From the NCBI GenBank assembly GCA_002748155.1, contig PDRO01000006.1, positions 1-64,000 on the forward strand: a DNA stretch of 64,000 nucleotides, given 5' to 3'. This document shows positions 62,293-64,000 of the stretch, one piece after another. Under the pieces are notes generated by a model. The model had not been told where the DNA came from and searched no databases. It saw only the letters and a program-made list of their open reading frames with translations. A program made the position numbers and the translations under genes. The stretch's first letter is position 1; the number at the start of each line of letters is the position of its first letter. Origin of the DNA: Actinomycetales bacterium. Lineage in GTDB: Bacteria > Actinomycetota > Actinomycetes > Actinomycetales > Dermatophilaceae.

Positions 62293-64000
62293 CTAGTTGC
62301 CCTCCTGCGGGTCGCGATCCACCGGCAGGCCGGCTGCGTCACGGAGGCGCTGGTCTCCGTCAAGAACGAGAGCCTCGTCATCGACGCTGTCGAGGCCATC
62401 GACACCGCCGACACCACCGCCGTACGGGTCCTCGGATGGTGCCGCGTGTTCTTCACCGCGCAACAACGCGAGCGTGCCGGCTAGGTCGTCGGGCTTGGCG
62501 AGCACGTCACGTGCCTTGCTGCCCTCGGACGGGCCGACGATGCCGCGGGTCTCCATGAGGTCCATCAGCCGGCCGGCCTTGGCGAAACCGACCCGGAGCT
62601 TGCGTTGCAGCATCGAGGTCGACCCGAACTGGGTGGTGACGACGAGCTCGGTGGCTTGCAGCAGCAGGTCGAGGTCGTCGCCGATGTCGTCATCGATCTG
62701 CCGACTGGCTGCCGCCGGCGCGATGACGCCCTCCTGGTACTGGGCTTTGAGCTGGTCGGTGACCGCAGCGACCACGCTCTGGATCTCAGTCTCGGTGACC
62801 CAGGATCCTTGGACCCGCATCGGTTTCGAGGCACCCATCGGCAAGAAGAGCGCATCGCCTTGACCAATGAGCTTCTCCGCGCCCGGCTGGTCGAGCACGA
62901 CCCGGCTGTCGGCCAGCGACGAGGTCGCGAACGCGAGCCGCGAGGGCACGTTGGCCTTGATCAGTCCGGTGACGACGTCGACGCTGGGTCGCTGGGTGGC
63001 CAGCACCAGGTGGATGCCGGCCGCGCGTGCCAGTTGGGTGATCCGCACGATCGACTCCTCGACATCGCGCGGGGCGACCATCATGAGGTCGGCGAGCTCG
63101 TCGACGATGACGAGCAGATACGGGTAGGGCGCCAGCACCCGCTCGGACCCGGCCGGTGGGCTCACCGTGCCGGCCCGCACCGCTTTGTTGAAGTCGTCGA
63201 TGTGCTTGAAACCGAAACTCGCCAGGTCGTCGTAGCGCTGGTCCATCTCACGGACCACCCACTGCAGGGCCTCGGCAGCCTTCTTGGGGTTGGTGATGAT
63301 CGGGGTGATCAGGTGGGGAATGCCGTCGTATGCCGTCAGCTCGACCCGTTTCGGGTCGACGAGGATCATCCGGACTTCTTCGGGGGTGGCCCGCATGAGG
63401 ATCGAGGTGATCATCGAGTTGACGAAGCTGCTCTTGCCGGCCCCGGTCGCACCGGCCACGAGCAGGTGCGGCATCTTGGCGAGGTTCGCGATGACGTAGC
63501 CGCCTTCGACGTCTTTGCCCACCCCCATGACCATCGGGTGGTCGTTGGCCCGGGCGGTCTGGCTGCGCAGCACGTCCCCGAGCGACACCATCTCGCGGTC
63601 GGTGTTGGGGATCTCGATCCCGATCGCCGACTTGCCCGGGATCGGCGAGAGGATCCGCACGTCGGCCGAGGCAACGGCATACGCGATGTTCTTGGACAAC
63701 GCGGTGACCCGCTCGACCTTGGTCGCCAAACCCAGCTCCACCTCGTAGCGGGTCACTGTCGGTCCACGGGTGAAGCCGGTCACCTGGGCATCGATCTCGA
63801 ACTGCTCGAAGACCCCGGTCAGGGCCTCGACGACCCGGTCGTTGGCCGCCGACCGGGCCTTGTGCGGGGCGCCAGGGGCTAGCAACGCATGGTCGGGCAG
63901 CACGTAGGCGACGTCGCCGTCCAGCGGCAGTTGCTCGGAACGCAACGGCAGCTGGGCCGGAGAGATTGCCTGCACCCCCGCGGTGGCCTCGACCGGGGGT
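62293..64000 (-). CDS. ftsK: DNA translocase FtsK, C-terminal part (5' end outside window)
   Basis: At least 569 residues, open at the window edge. The motor domain has [16 protein letters not shown] (Walker A), [20 protein letters not shown] (Walker B) and [20 protein letters not shown]. The C-terminal gamma winged helix ([20 protein letters not shown] … [20 protein letters not shown]) reads polar KOPS sites. The membrane domain and linker lie beyond position 64000. FtsK pumps DNA at the septum and activates XerCD. Nine bp from rimO on the same strand. Confidence 0.95.
   Translation of the reverse strand, partial: PPVEATAGVQAISPAQLPLRSEQLPLDGDVAYVLPDHALLAPGAPHKARSAANDRVVEALTGVFEQFEIDAQVTGFTRGPTVTRYEVELGLATKVERVTALSKNIAYAVASADVRILSPIPGKSAIGIEIPNTDREMVSLGDVLRSQTARANDHPMVMGVGKDVEGGYVIANLAKMPHLLVAGATGAGKSSFVNSMITSILMRATPEEVRMILVDPKRVELTAYDGIPHLITPIITNPKKAAEALQWVVREMDQRYDDLASFGFKHIDDFNKAVRAGTVSPPAGSERVLAPYPYLLVIVDELADLMMVAPRDVEESIVRITQLARAAGIHLVLATQRPSVDVVTGLIKANVPSRLAFATSSLADSRVVLDQPGAEKLIGQGDALFLPMGASKPMRVQGSWVTETEIQSVVAAVTDQLKAQYQEGVIAPAAASRQIDDDIGDDLDLLLQATELVVTTQFGSTSMLQRKLRVGFAKAGRLMDLMETRGIVGPSEGSKARDVLAKPDDLAGTLALLRGEEHAAPSEDPYGGGVGGVDGLDSVDDEALVLDGDQRLRDAAGLPVDRDPQEGN

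Noticed and set aside
60754..62484. 576-codon plus-strand frame opposite rimO
   Set aside because: Antisense shadow of a gene with full radical-SAM motifs.

Overview
This 64-kb window is a stretch of core chromosome from a high-GC actinobacterium. The order leuA–era–CNNM–ybeY–phoH–HIT–rsmE–dnaJ–hrcA … hemW … lepA–pemK–rpsT–holA, the recX–recA and cinA–pgsA–rimO–ftsK blocks, DUF3046, DUF3097, ClgR and a CIRCE-type HrcA operator all point to Actinomycetota. The best guess is Micrococcales near Intrasporangiaceae/Dermatophilaceae; that placement is inference from gene order and codon style, not a database result. No rRNA, tRNA, CRISPR array or complete transposon was seen.

Layout. 0–3 kb: a broken HNH-endonuclease tail, then a two-gene SUF-like Fe-S operon (sufC plus one SufB/D-type scaffold) opposite a small XRE regulator. 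3–12.7 kb: leuA with a leader peptide and attenuator, then the RNA-maturation, ribosome and heat-shock cluster era to hrcA. 12.8–18.4 kb: DUF3097 and DUF4870 genes, then a lower-GC three-gene ABC importer cassette bounded by two related copies of the hemW 3' end, then hemW. 18.4–23.1 kb: an accessory insertion between hemW and lepA, holding an 840-bp gap with strong hairpins and an overlapping operon of a PPM1/LCM-type methyltransferase, a phage tail-fibre-like protein and a secreted beta-helix protein, next to an M48-like membrane protein that has lost a zinc ligand. 23.3–28.6 kb: a phosphatase, lepA, pemK, rpsT and holA, with a relic toxin–antitoxin pair directly upstream of holA. 28.6–41.2 kb: a DinG-like helicase, two CNNM proteins, hflX, an RsmC-like methyltransferase, dapF, miaA, def, miaB, a 52-residue zinc-ribbon gene and a NUDIX hydrolase. 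41.3–44.4 kb: an accessory pair of lipoproteins (beta-propeller and Tat-type metalloprotease). 44.8–54.2 kb: recX, recA split by a full-size intein, a three-gene ABC exporter, gltA, DUF3046 and a Pro/Gln-repeat DUF3352 protein. 54.3–64 kb: a giant Lhr helicase, clgR, cinA, pgsA, rimO and the 3' part of ftsK.

The genes work together mainly in translation and RNA maturation (era, ybeY, rsmE, lepA, rpsT, miaA, miaB, rimO, hflX, def), proteostasis (hrcA, dnaJ, clgR), DNA repair and segregation (recA, recX, lhr, dinG-like, ftsK, holA), leucine and lysine/cell-wall precursors (leuA, dapF) and central carbon (gltA). The less ordinary material is the two-gene SUF system, the imported ABC cassette, the phage-derived operon, the toxin–antitoxin relic at holA, the recA intein and a strongly over-represented heptamer, GTATGCC, found on both strands throughout the window.
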